Part shown: positions 63,510 to 64,000 of the stretch, in pieces
Layout: every line of letters begins with the position of its first letter
Position numbering within the stretch: position 1 is the stretch's first letter
From: Euborellia annulipes
Lineage: Eukaryota > Arthropoda > Insecta > Dermaptera > Anisolabididae
Direction of reading: 5' to 3'
DNA length: 64,000 bases
Assembly: GCA_023213315.1 (NCBI GenBank)
Contig: JAKCPI010011581.1
Coordinates: 1-64,000, forward strand
The notes under the pieces: model-generated
Told to the model about the DNA's origin: nothing
The model's input: only the letters and a program-made list of their open reading frames with translations
The model's database searches: none
Position numbers and translations under genes: made by a program

Positions 63510-64000
63510 AGGCCATCATTTATCTAATACAAAAAAATCCATTATTTAACTTAGATATTTAGAACACATTATTTAGACAGTTTATTTAAAAAAATTATAG
63601 TATAAACACGCTTATTATGTAAAAAATAAACACTTTTAAAATCATAAATCATCGCTATGAAAACCTTATCAAAAATTAAATCGCAATCTCTCACGGGAAA
63701 AATGTATATTTAAATAATCCAATTTTCAACAATTTTTTGAAAATTTCCTTCAATATAGTTCCCTCAGGGAAAGCTTAAAATGGTACGGAAATGCCTTTTA
63801 CAAACAAAAAAAAAATATCAATATAATTATTATAAATATTAAAGGCGAAAAAAATCCTTAAATATTTCAATTACTAGAAATTTTTATAGGAACAAAATTA
63901 AATCTTGGCATTTTAAAGAAGGTTTTCTTCATGTGATTATTTCATTGTTTTTTTTTTCATATTTAAAAAATTCTAACTTTAGCACTTTTTTATTGACTAA
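63510..64000. other. AT-rich stretch, nothing recognised
   Basis: GTGATTATTTCATTGTTTTT at 63933 matches the inner arm of the CAGTGAGG MITE family, so a MITE may continue past the window edge. Confidence 0.35.

Overview
This window looks like non-genic DNA from an invertebrate metazoan. It is strongly AT-rich and full of microsatellites and homopolymer runs. Almost all of its recognisable content is transposable elements, many nested inside one another. The mariner, hAT-like, Helitron-like, Penelope-like and tRNA-derived SINE sequences fit an arthropod or another invertebrate. I cannot place the species. Nothing bacterial or viral is visible.

Only one protein gene is clearly intact: a full-length mariner transposase on the minus strand at 56023..57060, inside a complete 1287-bp mariner (55946..57232). 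That mariner and a small hAT-like element both sit inside an older inverted-repeat element (55225..57404). A few short open segments behind good splice acceptors could be exons of a dispersed host gene (30040, 40940, 42163), but they are weak.

The most striking content is a set of hammerhead-ribozyme-like motifs. Each has the order CUGAWGA, stem II, GAAAC, then GUC or GUU, with almost no stem III, which matches the minimalist hammerheads known from Penelope-like retroelements. I count about twenty, on both strands. Several sit in compact inverted-repeat elements flanked by 9-15 bp direct repeats. These elements share a GGCAGCC motif near the arm ends and a one-sided tail of roughly 20-32 nt containing GTGGCT (6493..6691, 10522..10813, 17784..18053, 18235..18436, 26785..27127, 53231..53633, 59614..59725, 61441..61606). 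Stem II differs in sequence between families but stays paired.

A second abundant family, called family X here, is about 0.5-0.75 kb long and has a palindrome near each end. Both palindromes are built on the same core, ACTTTCTCTTACC. Full, nested and broken copies occur across the whole window. Other content includes hAT-like elements with 8-bp duplications, TA-flanked foldback MITEs, a TTAA-flanked element with a paralogous empty site, Helitron-like ends, two tRNA-like SINE families, a 160-bp satellite with dimeric higher-order structure (44.0-45.6 kb), and a 511-bp tandem duplication (59.8-60.8 kb). The stretches between these are AT-rich DNA in which I recognise nothing.
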